Assembly (NCBI GenBank): GCA_902777275.1
Contig: CACYTI010000006.1
Coordinates: 1 to 64,000, forward strand
Source of the DNA: an uncultured Ruminococcus sp.
GTDB taxonomy: Bacteria; Bacillota; Clostridia; Oscillospirales; Acutalibacteraceae
Direction of reading: 5' to 3'
DNA: 64,000 bases
Shown: one piece after another, positions 1-7,645 of the stretch
Layout of the letters: every line of letters begins with the position of its first letter
Numbering within the stretch: position 1 is the first letter of the stretch
Notes under the pieces: generated by a model
Database searches by the model: none
Told to the model about the DNA's origin: nothing
The model's input: only the letters and a program-made list of their open reading frames with translations
Position numbers and translations under genes: made by a program

Positions 1-1035
1 CGCGCGGGAATAAAGCCGATAATGATAACGGGCGACCACAAGGTAACAGCCTCGGCGATCGCGCGGCAGATAGGCATAATGCGCGAGGGCGACATCTCAG
101 TTACGGGAATGGAGCTTGACGCGATGGACGAAAAAGAGCTTGACGAAAAGCTTCCGCGAATTTCGGTTTACGCCCGCGTATCTCCCGAAAACAAGATACG
201 CATTGTTGAGGCGTGGCAGCGCAGGGGCAATATCGTTTCCATGACGGGTGACGGCGTTAACGACGCGCCCGCGCTGAAAAAAGCCGATATCGGTGTAGCC
301 ATGGGAATCACCGGCACCGAGGTCTCGAAGGACGCTGCCTCAATGATTTTGCAGGACGACAACTTCGCCACCATAATCAAGGCTGTGGCGAACGGCAGAA
401 ACGTTTACCGCAACATCAGAAACTCTATCCTATTCCTGCTTTCGGGCAACATGGCGGCAATAATCACCGTTCTGTTCACCTCTTTGGCGGCGCTTCCCGT
501 TCCGTTCATGCCTGTTCATCTGTTGTTCATCAACCTTCTCACCGACTCGCTCCCGGCAATTTCCATCGGAATGGAGCCGCCCGAGGACGGACTTCTTTCC
601 AAAAAGCCCCGCGATCCAAAGGTTGGCATACTTACAAAGGATTTCTGCTTCCTGATGTTCGGTCAGGGCGCGCTGATAGCTGTTTCGGTCATCACGGCGT
701 TTTATTTGGGACTCGGCACAAGCGCTGTCGTCGCTTCCACAATGGCGTTCGCGACCCTCACGCTCGCACGGCTGTTCCACGGCTTTAACTGCCGCGGCGA
801 AAAGTCGATATTCAGGCTCGGTCTGTTTTCAAATCCCGCGAGCGTCGGCGCCTTTGTTCTGGGCGTGCTGCTTCTCTCGCTGGTGCTCTTTGTACCCGCG
901 CTCCACTCGCTCTTCTCCGTGGCGGCACTAAGCGGCGAGCAGGTGCTGATGATCCTCGGACTGGCGATCGCTCCGACCTTTATAATTCAGGTCATCAAAG
1001 CGATTTTTGATTTGAAAAACAAAAAGAAGGGTTAA
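1..1035 (+). CDS. Cation-transporting P-type ATPase, C-terminal part (probable Ca2+ ATPase)
   Basis: The 5' end lies outside the window; the reading frame is open from base 1. The visible part starts just before the MITGD segment of the P domain, followed by the TGDGVNDAPALKKADIG hinge motif that coordinates Mg2+ during phosphoryl transfer. About six hydrophobic segments follow (M5-M10 region), including an NLLTDSLPA segment typical of the ion-binding M6 helix of SERCA/PMCA-type pumps. This supports a type II (Ca2+-like) P-type ATPase in the cytoplasmic membrane that exports calcium at the cost of ATP. The exact ion is inferred from family resemblance. The protein ends with a Lys-rich cytoplasmic tail. 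The next gene, ppa, has its own promoter. Confidence 0.9.
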   Translation, partial: RAGIKPIMITGDHKVTASAIARQIGIMREGDISVTGMELDAMDEKELDEKLPRISVYARVSPENKIRIVEAWQRRGNIVSMTGDGVNDAPALKKADIGVAMGITGTEVSKDAASMILQDDNFATIIKAVANGRNVYRNIRNSILFLLSGNMAAIITVLFTSLAALPVPFMPVHLLFINLLTDSLPAISIGMEPPEDGLLSKKPRDPKVGILTKDFCFLMFGQGALIAVSVITAFYLGLGTSAVVASTMAFATLTLARLFHGFNCRGEKSIFRLGLFSNPASVGAFVLGVLLLSLVLFVPALHSLFSVAALSGEQVLMILGLAIAPTFIIQVIKAIFDLKNKKKG

Positions 1036-1113
1036 TATTCAGCCGGTAATTTATTACAAATTTAAATAATTATTACATAATGGTTTCAAATTTGTTCAGA
1101 CCTGAAATAATGC

Positions 1114-1142
1114 TTGACAGCCCGCCGAGAAAATTCTATAAT
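1114..1142 (+). promoter_or_regulatory. Sigma-A promoter of ppa
   Basis: A perfect -35 TTGACA (1114-1119) and -10 TATAAT (1137-1142) are separated by 17 bases, 30 bases before the pyrophosphatase start. It is the best consensus promoter in this part of the window and predicts strong housekeeping expression. Confidence 0.8.
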
Positions 1143-1171
1143 GGAATAAATAAACAAGGGAGTGACCGTAA

Positions 1172-1708
1172 TTGAATATATGGCATGATATTTCACCCAA
1201 ACGCATTACACCCGAGGATTTCTACGCGGTAATTGAAATTTCAAAGGGCGATAAAAACAAATACGAGCTTGACAAGGAAACAGGCTTATTAAAGCTTGAC
1301 CGCGTTCTGTTTACGTCAACGCACTATCCTGCCAACTACGGCTTTATTCCCCGTACCTTTGCCGACGACGGCGACCCGCTCGACGTGCTTGTGCTGTGCA
1401 GTGAAACCATTCTTCCGCTGACTCTGGTTGAGTGCAAGCCCATCGGTATGCTCAACATGATCGACGGTGACAGCCGCGACGAGAAAATTATAGCCGTGCC
1501 CTTCAATGACCCCAACTACAACTGCTATAACGACATCAAGGATTTGCCCAAGCACGTGTTTGAAGAGATTCGTCACTTCTTTTCGGTTTACAAATCGCTT
1601 GAAAACGGCAAGGAAACCTCCGTTGCCGAGGTTAGCGGCGCCAAAAAGGCTAAGGACACAATCAAGAAATGCATCGAGTGCTATATCAACGATTTCCAGA
1701 TGGCGTAA
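1172..1708 (+). CDS. ppa: Inorganic pyrophosphatase (family I)
   Basis: This is a soluble enzyme that hydrolyses pyrophosphate to phosphate and pulls biosynthetic reactions forward. The 178-residue length and the segments NYGFIPRTFADDGDPLDVLVL and GDSRDEKIIAVP are the family I active site, with Asp clusters that bind Mg2+ and pyrophosphate. Translation starts at a TTG: the AAGGGAGTGA ribosome site at about 1156-1165 fits this start and no in-frame ATG lies nearby. A strong promoter precedes it and a hairpin terminator follows, so it is probably monocistronic. Confidence is high because the whole length resembles the family. Confidence 0.95.
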   Translation: MNIWHDISPKRITPEDFYAVIEISKGDKNKYELDKETGLLKLDRVLFTSTHYPANYGFIPRTFADDGDPLDVLVLCSETILPLTLVECKPIGMLNMIDGDSRDEKIIAVPFNDPNYNCYNDIKDLPKHVFEEIRHFFSVYKSLENGKETSVAEVSGAKKAKDTIKKCIECYINDFQMA

Positions 1709-1753
1709 GGTTTATTTGGCAGTTTGCGTGAGATAACTTTTCGGTAAAATATT

Positions 1754-1808
1754 CGGGCTGACTTTCTTCTCGCTTTGAGTTTGGAGTCAGCCCGTTTATT
1801 TTTTTTAA
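1754..1808 (+). terminator. Terminator after ppa
   Basis: A stem pairing GGGCTGACT with AGTCAGCCC is followed by a T-rich run (about 1795-1808). Confidence 0.8.
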
Positions 1809-1882
1809 TATATAAATCAATGCAACAAAAACACTGAAAAACCGCACTATATATTTGAACGATATCGTTGGGAGGGGTTCCC

Positions 1883-2386
1883 GTGAGCAGCATAGAATTG
1901 ATCCGCAAGGCGAAGGCGGGCGACAGGCAAGCCTTTGCACAGCTATACTTAAAACAAAAAGACAGCCTGTACCGCTACGCTTATTTCAAGTTAGGCAACG
2001 CTCAGGACGCTCAGGACGCGGTTTCCGACTGCGTGCTGGAGGCGTTTGCGGGCATAGCGGGACTCAGGGATGAAAAATCATTTGTATCGTGGATCTTCCG
2101 CATTTTGTACTTCCGCTGCTGCGCCATTCTCAGCTCAAATATCCGGCGCAGAGAGGCGGAGCAGCCCGAGGCCGAAACGCAGACCGCCGTTTACGACGAT
2201 CATCTCGCTCCCGAGTTGGAGGAGGCTTTAGCTATTCTGAGCGGAGAGGACAGGGATATTGTGCTGCTGTCTGTTGTTTCGGGCTACAAAACACGTGAAA
2301 TCGCGCAAATGCTCAACATCAATCACGCAACGGTGCGCTCTAAGCTTTCGCGCGCGCTGGCTAAGATGAAAGATTTTTTGGAGTGA
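1883..2386 (+). CDS. ECF-type RNA polymerase sigma factor
   Basis: A 167-residue sigma-70 family regulator with two conserved regions: region 2 (FAQLYLKQKDSLYRYAYFKL, then DAQDAVSDCVLEAF) for core and -10 contact, and region 4 (LSGEDRDIVLLSVVSGYKTREIAQMLNINHATVRSKLSRAL), a helix-turn-helix for -35 recognition. The linker is short, as in extracytoplasmic-function sigmas. I place the start at GTG 1883 because GGGAGGGG lies five bases upstream; a TTG at 1868 is possible but lies before that site. The stop overlaps the next gene region, so the beta-propeller membrane protein is co-transcribed and is the best candidate for its regulator. Target promoters are unknown. Confidence 0.88.
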   Translation: MSSIELIRKAKAGDRQAFAQLYLKQKDSLYRYAYFKLGNAQDAQDAVSDCVLEAFAGIAGLRDEKSFVSWIFRILYFRCCAILSSNIRRREAEQPEAETQTAVYDDHLAPELEEALAILSGEDRDIVLLSVVSGYKTREIAQMLNINHATVRSKLSRALAKMKDFLE

Positions 2387-2391
2387 CGGTT

Positions 2392-4536
2392 ATGAAAGAC
2401 AGCAATTTTGATTTTATTAAGGATAAATTCGACAACAGCGGAGTCAATGCGCCCGAAGAACTCAACGAGCAGCTCGTTCTTGAAAAGCTTGACGGCGTTC
2501 AGCCCGTTCGGGAGCTTCCGCCGAAAAAGAGCAAAAAGAAGTTAGCTGCCGGAATTTCCGCGGCGGCAGCGGCTGCGGTCATCACAGCGGGAGCGATAAC
2601 ATTTACATCAATGCTGAACAGCGCGCCGCCCGTAAAAACAGAGCAGCCCGTTCTGTCCGGAGAAACCGCGTCGCTGCGCACCTTCAAAAGCCGCGACGAG
2701 GTGAAAACCGAGCTGAAAAATGTGATGGCGCTTCAAGATAAGATCCCTTCATTTCAGGGAACGTACAGATTATACGACTCGGAAGTGCTCGAATACGGCG
2801 CCGACAGTAATTCCGCAGGCAGTCTGTCGGGAGGCACAACAGGCGGTTCTTCCTCGGGTTCCGCGTACAACGCCGCTCCGTCAGACTCATACCACAACAG
2901 CACCTACGTTCAGCATACGGGGGTTGACGAGGCTGACACGGTCAAGACGAGCGACAGATATATTTTTTATCTGAAGGATGATATCAATATTTTTTCCGCA
3001 GAGGGCAAAAGCTCAAAAAAGGTCGCGGAAATCGAAGGACGGCAATCAAAAGCGGACGAAGGCTTCTGTTATATAACGGACTTTTATTTGTCGGGCAATA
3101 ATCTTATCACATTGTCCTCGTGCAACAATTACACCAACTCGGGATACAGAAACTTCTCCTCAAAGACCGTAGCCGATATTTATGATATCTCCGACATCAA
3201 TTCCATTAAGCACACGGGCAGCTTTTCTCAGGGCGGAGATTACATTTCCTCGCGAATGATAGACGATACGCTTTACATTGTGTCGAATCAGTATATTAGT
3301 GATGAAAACGATATGCCGATGGTCGGCAAGTTCGCCAGCAGCACTTCGGACAGCGCGACCATGGACGAGATGCCCGTGAGCGATATATACGCAGTTCAGA
3401 CTCCTTCCTCAAACAGCTTTTTGATAGTTAGCGGCGTAAACACAAAAAACGGAGCGCACGAGACAAATTCAAAGGCGATAATCGGTTCGGGAGACGATGT
3501 CTACTGCAATCTTGATAATCTGTATGTCACCGCATTGGAATATACTCCGGTTGTGTACAACAGTATGCTCGACTACGCTTTCAACGGGGTGACGCCCGAA
3601 GAAGAGGCGACAGGCGGAGCGTTTGAGGATTTCTTTTTGAAGGATGATTACATCCCGTCCTACAACTATTGGACGCCCGAAGAAACTCAGATAATCAAAA
3701 TCAATCTGAAAAACGGATTGGAGTTCACCGCGTCAAACAGCGTAAAGGGAACCGTAAACAATCAGTATTCGCTCGACGAGTACAACGGCAACCTGCGCGT
3801 CGCCACGACCTCAACAGATGAAAACGGCAGAGACGTCAACAATCTCTACGTGTTAGACAGCGGCTTGAAGCAGTTAGGAGAGGTAACGGGCTTTGCCGGA
3901 AACGAGTCGATAAAGGCTGTGCGCTACATCAACGATACCGCCTACGTTATCACCTATGAGGAGACCGACCCGCTTTTTGTCATAGACGTTTCAAATCCGT
4001 CCAAGCCCGAAATCAAGGGCGAGGTAAAAATCAGCGGGTTCTCAACAATGCTTGTGCCCGTTGACGACAACACTCTGTTGGGAATTGGCTACAGCACGAG
4101 CGATTATCCCGAGGACTATATTGACATGGAGGTTCAGGACGGCATAAAAATAGTCACCTTCGACGTCACCGACAAGACCGACCCGAAGGTGCTCGACACA
4201 AAGGTATTTCCGGACAGCGATTCCGAGGTGCAGTACAACCCGAAGGCTCTGCTCGTCAATTTTGAGCGCGGCGATTATACGATCCCGTACCACTCCTATA
4301 GCTACAGTAAGCCCGACAGCGACAGGGTAAATTGGTACAGCAACGAATACGGAACGATAAATTTCCGCGTAGATAACGGAAAAATCAATATTATAGATCA
4401 GTACAGATCCGAAAAGTTCAGCAACAGCACGGGCGTTGAAGCCGACCGCTGCGTGTTCGTGGGCAATAACATTTATCTGCTCGGTATGTATTACGACAGC
4501 GCGGAAGCGGCGATCGATTCGGTTGAGTATAAATAA
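2392..4536 (+). CDS. Membrane-anchored beta-propeller domain protein, possible sensor/anti-sigma partner
   Basis: A 714-residue protein with a short cytoplasmic N-terminus (about 50 residues), one transmembrane segment (LAAGISAAAAAAVITAGAIT, about residues 50-72) and a large extracellular part resembling the secreted C-terminal beta-propeller family (Pfam Beta_propel). A Ser/Gly-rich linker near residues 140-165 precedes it. The motif VQHTGVDEADTVKTSDRYIF is characteristic of that family. The start is ATG 2392, with GGAG eight bases upstream inside the end of the sigma gene; GTG 2383 is an alternative. Coupling to an ECF sigma and single-pass topology suggest it holds or senses for the sigma factor, but no known anti-sigma domain is recognisable, so this role is inference. 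Confidence 0.8.
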   Translation: MKDSNFDFIKDKFDNSGVNAPEELNEQLVLEKLDGVQPVRELPPKKSKKKLAAGISAAAAAAVITAGAITFTSMLNSAPPVKTEQPVLSGETASLRTFKSRDEVKTELKNVMALQDKIPSFQGTYRLYDSEVLEYGADSNSAGSLSGGTTGGSSSGSAYNAAPSDSYHNSTYVQHTGVDEADTVKTSDRYIFYLKDDINIFSAEGKSSKKVAEIEGRQSKADEGFCYITDFYLSGNNLITLSSCNNYTNSGYRNFSSKTVADIYDISDINSIKHTGSFSQGGDYISSRMIDDTLYIVSNQYISDENDMPMVGKFASSTSDSATMDEMPVSDIYAVQTPSSNSFLIVSGVNTKNGAHETNSKAIIGSGDDVYCNLDNLYVTALEYTPVVYNSMLDYAFNGVTPEEEATGGAFEDFFLKDDYIPSYNYWTPEETQIIKINLKNGLEFTASNSVKGTVNNQYSLDEYNGNLRVATTSTDENGRDVNNLYVLDSGLKQLGEVTGFAGNESIKAVRYINDTAYVITYEETDPLFVIDVSNPSKPEIKGEVKISGFSTMLVPVDDNTLLGIGYSTSDYPEDYIDMEVQDGIKIVTFDVTDKTDPKVLDTKVFPDSDSEVQYNPKALLVNFERGDYTIPYHSYSYSKPDSDRVNWYSNEYGTINFRVDNGKINIIDQYRSEKFSNSTGVEADRCVFVGNNIYLLGMYYDSAEAAIDSVEYK

Positions 4537-4549
4537 AAAACGTCAAAAA

Positions 4550-4585
4550 ATACAGGGGCGAGCTAAAACAGCTTGCCTCTGTATT
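4550..4585 (-). terminator. Terminator between convergent genes
   Basis: A 15-bp stem (ATACAGGGGCGAGCT with AGCTTGCCTCTGTAT) has a run of T on the minus strand (4544-4550), so it best ends the minus-strand Cys-rich gene. It may also stop the plus-strand beta-propeller gene. Confidence 0.7.
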
Positions 4586-4599
4586 ATCATGCAATTATT

Positions 4600-4806
4600 T
4601 TACAGTTGAAAATCCTCCGCTTTGAAATTGCCGCTTATTGATACCGACACGGGCACGCGCATAAGCGGGTCGTATTTGAACGCGCGGCATTTGCCGTCAA
4701 TGATCGTCTTTGATTTTTCGCAGAACGGCTTGCCGCCTTCGTTTGAAAAATTCAGGCAGTAGCGGCAGTCGGGCGTAATATTTTTTCCGAAAAGCTTGTA
4801 TTTCAT
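4600..4806 (-). CDS. Small Cys-rich protein of unknown function
   Basis: A 68-residue protein starting at ATG 4806 behind GAGGTGATC. Four cysteines, CRYC at about residues 15-18 and then single Cys in PFCEKSK and DGKCRAF, suggest a small metal-binding (zinc or Fe-S) fold. The pattern resembles small clostridial CxxC...C...C proteins of unknown function. The C-terminus is conserved-looking (RAFKYDPLMRVP). It is monocistronic, on the strand opposite its neighbours. No function can be assigned. Confidence 0.7.
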   Translation of the reverse strand: MKYKLFGKNITPDCRYCLNFSNEGGKPFCEKSKTIIDGKCRAFKYDPLMRVPVSVSISGNFKAEDFQL

Positions 4807-4864
4807 GTGATCACCTCGTATAATACTACTATAACACATCAAAATAATTCTTTCAAGAGGTTTT

Positions 4865-5038
4865 AGGAAACACTGATTAATTCGGGTGCGTAAATCGCGC
4901 CGTCAGATTTTTCGTCAGGGTGAACAAACAAATTGAGGTAAGGCTGACGCCTTGCCGAGATTTTTTGGGCAGTCTGACGGAAAAGATGCAAGCGAGTTGC
5001 GTGCCAAGCCGTTAGGCGTGAATTGATCAGTGGTTCCT
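4865..5038 (+). repeat. 174-bp MITE-like element, copy 1
   Basis: Ends are near-perfect inverted repeats (AGGAAACACTGATTAATT at the left; the right end reads AGGAACCACTGATCAATT on the opposite strand). It holds an internal inverted pair (CCGTCAGA ... TCTGACGG) and a hairpin GGTAAGGCTGACGCCTTGCC. A second copy of exactly the same length, with about a dozen differences, lies at 25317-25490 in the same orientation. It has no coding capacity. Its right end is five bases from the ribosome site of the downstream laccase-domain gene. Confidence 0.85.
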
Positions 5039-5051
5039 AAGTGGAGGTTAT

Positions 5052-5885
5052 ATGAATTTCAAATCCAAAACAATGACTCTGAACAACGCCGATACCGTGC
5101 CTTTTCTGACTTATAATTCTTTATCAGAACTTAAATTTATCCGTCACGCTTTTTCAACAAGATTAGGAGGAGTCAGCGGGGGTGAGTTCACCTCAATGAA
5201 CACGGCGTTCAATCGCGGGGACGATCCCGGCAGCGTCACTGAAAACTATAAACGCTTTTGCCGCAGCGCGGGCTTTGACTTTGAAACCCTTGTCGCCTCG
5301 GCGCAGGATCATCACACCTATGTGCGCGCCGTGACCTCGAAGGATAAGGGGATCGGAATTTACAAGCCGCGCGACATGGAGAGCGTGGACGCGCTTATCA
5401 CAAACGAAAAAGGCGTCACTCTTGTGACCTACTACGCCGACTGTACACCGCTGTTTTTCGCGGACTCCAAAACTCACGCCGTGGGGCTTGCTCACGGTGG
5501 CTGGCGCGGAACGGTTGGAGAAATAGGGAAGAAGGTCATTCAAAAAATGACGGAGCTTTACGGAACCGACCCTAAGGACATTTACGCCGCTGTCGGACCC
5601 GCGATTTCCGTCTGCTGCTACGAGGTTGACGAGCCGTGCGCGGCGCAATTCCTCGCTCTTAAAGGTTTGGACAGCTCAAAATTCGTCTTTCCGAAGGGCA
5701 GCGGAAAATTTATGGTCGATCTGCTTGAAACAAACCGTCAGCTCCTTGTCTCGGCGGGAGTTCCCGAAGAAAACATCTCGGTTTCTGACGTCTGCACCTG
5801 CTGCAACAGCGACTTGCTGTGGAGCCACCGCGCCACAAAGGGACGGCGCGGAACGATGTCGGCGTTTATGACGAGAATTGACTGA
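5052..5885 (+). CDS. pgeF: Laccase-domain (YfiH/PgeF-type) multicopper-like protein, purine nucleoside phosphorylase type
   Basis: A 277-residue cytosolic protein of the Cu-oxidase_4/YfiH family. Characterised members act as zinc-dependent purine nucleoside phosphorylases or adenosine deaminases. Family hallmarks are ADCTPLFFAD, GLAHGGWRGTVG, VGPAISVCCYEV and the C-terminal DVCTCCNSDLLWSHR, which supply the His/Cys metal ligands. The start ATG is supported by GTGGAGG. The 174-bp MITE-like repeat ends only a few bases before the ribosome site, so its promoter must be inside or beyond that repeat. Its last 20 bases overlap the convergent pseudouridine synthase gene. Confidence 0.88.
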   Translation: MNFKSKTMTLNNADTVPFLTYNSLSELKFIRHAFSTRLGGVSGGEFTSMNTAFNRGDDPGSVTENYKRFCRSAGFDFETLVASAQDHHTYVRAVTSKDKGIGIYKPRDMESVDALITNEKGVTLVTYYADCTPLFFADSKTHAVGLAHGGWRGTVGEIGKKVIQKMTELYGTDPKDIYAAVGPAISVCCYEVDEPCAAQFLALKGLDSSKFVFPKGSGKFMVDLLETNRQLLVSAGVPEENISVSDVCTCCNSDLLWSHRATKGRRGTMSAFMTRID

Positions 5886-6822
5886 TAAACCAAATGCTTT
5901 TACGGCTGACCTCGAATTCTTTGCCGTTAAGGTAATTCAGGATCCCTGCGTCCGAGGAAAAGTTAAAACGCAGCTTGTAGCTGTACAGCGCCTGGTACGG
6001 AAACCCGTCGGGCGCTTTTTTTCTTCCGTATTTTAAATCGCCCGCCAACGGATTGCCGATATACGCCATGTGTGCGCGTATCTGGTGCGTTCTTCCCGTA
6101 AGAAGCTCGACCTCGGCAAGGCTGTATTTTCCGTTAAAGTCTATTACGCGGTATCTTGTTATCATCTCTTTGCTGCCCTCAACGGGATGGTTGAACACGG
6201 TGACGCGATTTTTGCTTTCATTCTTTATCATGTAGCCGTGAAGCTCAGCTTCATCAAGACGCGGTTTGCCGCAAAGCAGGCAGAGATAAAACTTCTCAAG
6301 CTCGCGCGTTTTCATTTTTTGATTGAGAATCCGGAGGCTCTCGGCGTTTTTGGCGGCTATGACGATACCGCCCGTGTTGCGGTCGATACGGTTGACAAGA
6401 GCGGGGGTGAAGGCTTTGTCCTTGTCGGGATCATACTCTCCCTTGTCGTAAAGGTAGTGGAGCACACGCGCCACAAGCGAGTCAAAATGATATGATTTAT
6501 CGGGATGAACGATAACCCCGGGCTTTTTGTCGAGCAATAATATGTTTTCGTCCTCATAAACGATATTTAACTTTGCGGGAGCCTTTAAAAACTCGTAGCT
6601 TTTTTGCTGCGGAGCCTCAAAGAACTCGTCCTTTATAAAAAAGGTCAGCACATCGCCCTCGCTCAGCTTGTCGGATATATCGCACCTTTTGCCGTTGAGC
6701 TTTATACACTTTTTGCGGATGTACATATACATCATCGACTTGGGCATTGTTTTAAATCGCTTCTGCAAAAACTTATCGAGCCGCTGACCCGCGTCGTTTT
6801 TACTGATAGTTAAGGTTTTCAT
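5866..6822 (-). CDS. RluA-family 23S/tRNA pseudouridine synthase
   Basis: A 318-residue enzyme that isomerises uridine in RNA. An N-terminal S4 RNA-binding domain (DAGQRLDKFLQKRF ... about residues 10-65) precedes the catalytic domain. The RluA motif with the catalytic Asp is ALVNRIDRNTGGIVIAAK, near residue 150, and the family segment TGRTHQIRAHMAYIGNPLAGD lies near residues 245-265. Which RNA position it modifies cannot be told. Its ribosome site GAGGAA lies inside the end of the preceding relB-like gene, three bases after which it starts, so translation is probably coupled. The 3' end overlaps the convergent pgeF gene by 20 bases. Confidence 0.9.
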   Translation of the reverse strand: MKTLTISKNDAGQRLDKFLQKRFKTMPKSMMYMYIRKKCIKLNGKRCDISDKLSEGDVLTFFIKDEFFEAPQQKSYEFLKAPAKLNIVYEDENILLLDKKPGVIVHPDKSYHFDSLVARVLHYLYDKGEYDPDKDKAFTPALVNRIDRNTGGIVIAAKNAESLRILNQKMKTRELEKFYLCLLCGKPRLDEAELHGYMIKNESKNRVTVFNHPVEGSKEMITRYRVIDFNGKYSLAEVELLTGRTHQIRAHMAYIGNPLAGDLKYGRKKAPDGFPYQALYSYKLRFNFSSDAGILNYLNGKEFEVSRKSIWFISQFSS

Positions 6823-6825
6823 ATA

Positions 6826-7080
6826 TCATTCCTCAATCAGCCCGTGTTCCGTAAGGCTTGACGTGCCGTTTTTAAGACTTTTGGCGCGTCTTTCAAGCTC
6901 GGCAATGTTTTCCGCGCTGTAAAACGGGTCGGCGCAAATCTCGAATGGGATCCTTTTTTCACGTCCTACCTTAACCAAAAACATAGTGATTGCCGAGGAC
7001 ATTGTCAAGCCCATCTCTTTGAGGGCGGTCTCGGCTTTTTCTTTGATATCTTCGTCAATGCGAATGTTGACCTGAGTCAT
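6826..7080 (-). CDS. RelB/DinJ-family antitoxin without an adjacent toxin
   Basis: An 84-residue protein starting at ATG 7080 behind AAAAGGAGCTG. The N-terminus (MTQVNIRIDEDIKEKAETAL, then LKEMGLTMSSAITMFL) is the ribbon-helix-helix DNA-binding domain of the RelB/DinJ family. The rest would normally wrap a RelE/YafQ-type RNase toxin. No RelE/YafQ gene follows: the next reading frame, three bases on, is the RluA-type synthase. It may therefore be an orphan antitoxin acting as an autorepressor of this bicistronic unit, or may act on a toxin elsewhere. A good promoter lies at 7103-7130. Confidence 0.8.
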   Translation of the reverse strand: MTQVNIRIDEDIKEKAETALKEMGLTMSSAITMFLVKVGREKRIPFEICADPFYSAENIAELERRAKSLKNGTSSLTEHGLIEE

Positions 7081-7102
7081 ATAAATCAGCTCCTTTTTTA
7101 TT

Positions 7103-7130
7103 ATTATAGCATATTTATATACATTGTCAA
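7103..7130 (-). promoter_or_regulatory. Promoter of relB-like/RluA operon
   Basis: On the minus strand, TTGACA (7130-7125) and TATAAT (7108-7103) are 16 bases apart, just before the ribosome site of the RelB-like gene. Confidence 0.7.
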
Positions 7131-7247
7131 GCAAATCCTATACATAAATAAAAATCGGTTTTGACGTCACTCAAAAGTCAGATCATCGCTTTCAAGAATC
7201 CATGCACAAAAAATATCCCTCCGTATACAATGGTAAAGGGTGGTAAT

Positions 7248-7391
7248 ATGAAATGCCGCAGGCAAAAAATCAAATCGGCTGTTTGGTTCGGCGCGGGACT
7301 GCTGGCGGCAACGCTGCTTCCCACGGAGTGGACGGTTGTGGTCGCTTCCGCCGCGCTTGTCATTGTAAGTATATCATGTTTTCGGAGGTAA
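7248..7391 (+). CDS. Small membrane protein, unknown function
   Basis: A 47-residue protein, ATG at 7248 after GGGTGG. A basic start (KCRRQKIKSA) is followed by one or two hydrophobic stretches, so a small membrane protein is likely. A 29-residue gene follows after four bases with its own GGAGG site; the two look like a translational pair. No function is recognised. The hairpin terminator at 7516-7560 closes the unit. Confidence 0.55.
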   Translation: MKCRRQKIKSAVWFGAGLLAATLLPTEWTVVVASAALVIVSISCFRR

Positions 7392-7395
7392 TTTA

Positions 7396-7485
7396 ATGAA
7401 AGTTGTACTTATCGACAATCCAAAATTCTTTTCGGGAATTCTCAGAAAGCTGTTTGGCATTAAAAAGCTTAAACCCGTCAACTAA
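7396..7485 (+). CDS. 29-residue microprotein
   Basis: The ATG at 7396 follows a good GGAGG (7384-7388). The product (MKVVLIDNPKFFSGILRKLF, then GIKKLKPVN) is amphipathic and basic at its C-terminus, as expected of a peripheral membrane peptide. It is linked with the 47-residue gene upstream and followed by a strong terminator, which supports translation. Function unknown; it is too short for most gene finders. Confidence 0.5.
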   Translation: MKVVLIDNPKFFSGILRKLFGIKKLKPVN

Positions 7486-7515
7486 GAGCGGTCATTTTCA
7501 ACAAAATACTATACT

Positions 7516-7560
7516 ATGAGATGTGCATTGTGACAAAAAAATTGCACATCTCATTTTTTT
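7516..7560 (+). terminator. Terminator after the small-protein pair
   Basis: A 12-bp stem (ATGAGATGTGCA with TGCACATCTCAT) is followed by seven or more T. Confidence 0.85.
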
Positions 7561-7561
7561 G

Positions 7562-7590
7562 TTGAGTTTTTAATAAGTTTCCTATATAAT
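7562..7590 (+). promoter_or_regulatory. Promoter of scaffoldin-like gene
   Basis: TTGAGT (7562-7567) and TATAAT (7585-7590) are spaced 17 bases apart, about 55 bases before the start codon. Confidence 0.65.
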
Positions 7591-7645
7591 AGAATTGGTA
7601 ATTTATATTGCTAATCAGCGCAATAGTTTAGGAGGTTTATTAACG

